From the NCBI GenBank assembly GCA_934320895.1, contig CAKRFY010000027.1, positions 1 through 38,885 on the forward strand: a stretch of 38,885 nt of DNA, written 5' to 3'. This DNA is from an uncultured Lachnospiraceae bacterium. Lineage in GTDB: Bacteria > Bacillota > Clostridia > Lachnospirales > Lachnospiraceae. Below are positions 38,866-38,885 of the stretch, piece by piece. The notes beneath the pieces are model-generated. The model made no database searches, was not told the origin of the DNA, and saw nothing but the letters and a program-made list of their open reading frames with translations. The translations under genes were made by a program, and so were the position numbers. How positions within the stretch are numbered: position 1 is the stretch's first letter; each line of letters begins with the position of its first letter.

Positions 38866-38885
38866 GGAGAGGTATCGAAGTGGTC
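38866..38885 (+). tRNA. Partial tRNA, probably tRNA-Ser (cut by window end)
   Basis: The last 20 bases, GGAGAGGTATCGAAGTGGTC, match the acceptor and D-arm start of clostridial tRNA-Ser genes. The anticodon lies outside the window, so the identity is tentative. Confidence 0.65.

Overview
The window looks like chromosomal DNA from an anaerobic, low-GC Firmicute, most probably a member of the Lachnospiraceae (Clostridia). Three things point there. Spore genes are present (spoVAD, spoVAE, an alpha/beta SASP, yyaC). A SCIFF (six-cysteine) peptide sits next to its radical SAM maturase. There are also [FeFe]-hydrogenase maturation genes, a T-box leader, a preQ1-I-like riboswitch and a DUF5711-type protein. 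The species assignment is inference; no rRNA or marker gene was compared.

Layout. 1-3.7 kb: a 5'-truncated gene remnant, spoVAD-spoVAE, a CobD-like PLP enzyme, and a SASP on the minus strand. 3.9-5.9 kb: ranthipeptide precursor scfA and maturase scfB, followed by a partial duplication of the scfB 3' end. 5.9-8.3 kb: a leucine T-box leader and leuA. 8.3-12.5 kb: a CarD-family regulator (minus), cellobiose phosphorylase (GH94) and an orphan PBECR4-like protein. 12.5-16.1 kb: a preQ1-I riboswitch and terminator, then queD-queE-folE-queC-queF, the full route from GTP to preQ1. 16.2-19.2 kb: tRNA-Pro(CGG), a GNAT acetyltransferase, and a promoter with a structured leader and terminator ahead of a TM1266-type hydrogenase regulator and hydG. 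19.4-22.7 kb: a soluble PocR-MCP sensor (minus), then nadB-nadC without nadA. 23.0-24.1 kb: a surface protein with a BIG2-like domain whose signal peptide is out of frame, and a 197-bp palindromic element. 24.1-27.3 kb (minus): xylulokinase and a fucose/arabinose-isomerase-like enzyme. 27.5-29.2 kb: cheD, a Dabb-domain protein and a nitroreductase. 29.3-32.9 kb: glycogen phosphorylase, a tiny membrane protein and a K124-type phosphofructokinase, which form a glycogen-to-glycolysis unit. 32.9-36.1 kb: dnaX-ybaB-recR, with yyaC converging on recR. 36.2-38.8 kb: a LysM membrane protein, a DUF5711-type protein, and the start of a tRNA-Ser cut by the window edge.

The most unusual content is non-coding. 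(i) A transcription-attenuation-type leader ahead of the hydrogenase regulator/hydG pair that I cannot assign to a known riboswitch class. (ii) A dispersed ~50-bp hairpin repeat with six same-orientation copies between 3.2 and 20.4 kb. (iii) Twin-hairpin repeats abutting the stop codons of queE and folE, with a compensatory base change. (iv) A preQ1 aptamer whose P1 strand can pair with a terminator 150 nt downstream. (v) A 13-bp inverted repeat around the tRNA-Pro promoter. No CRISPR array, insertion sequence, prophage or rRNA gene was seen.
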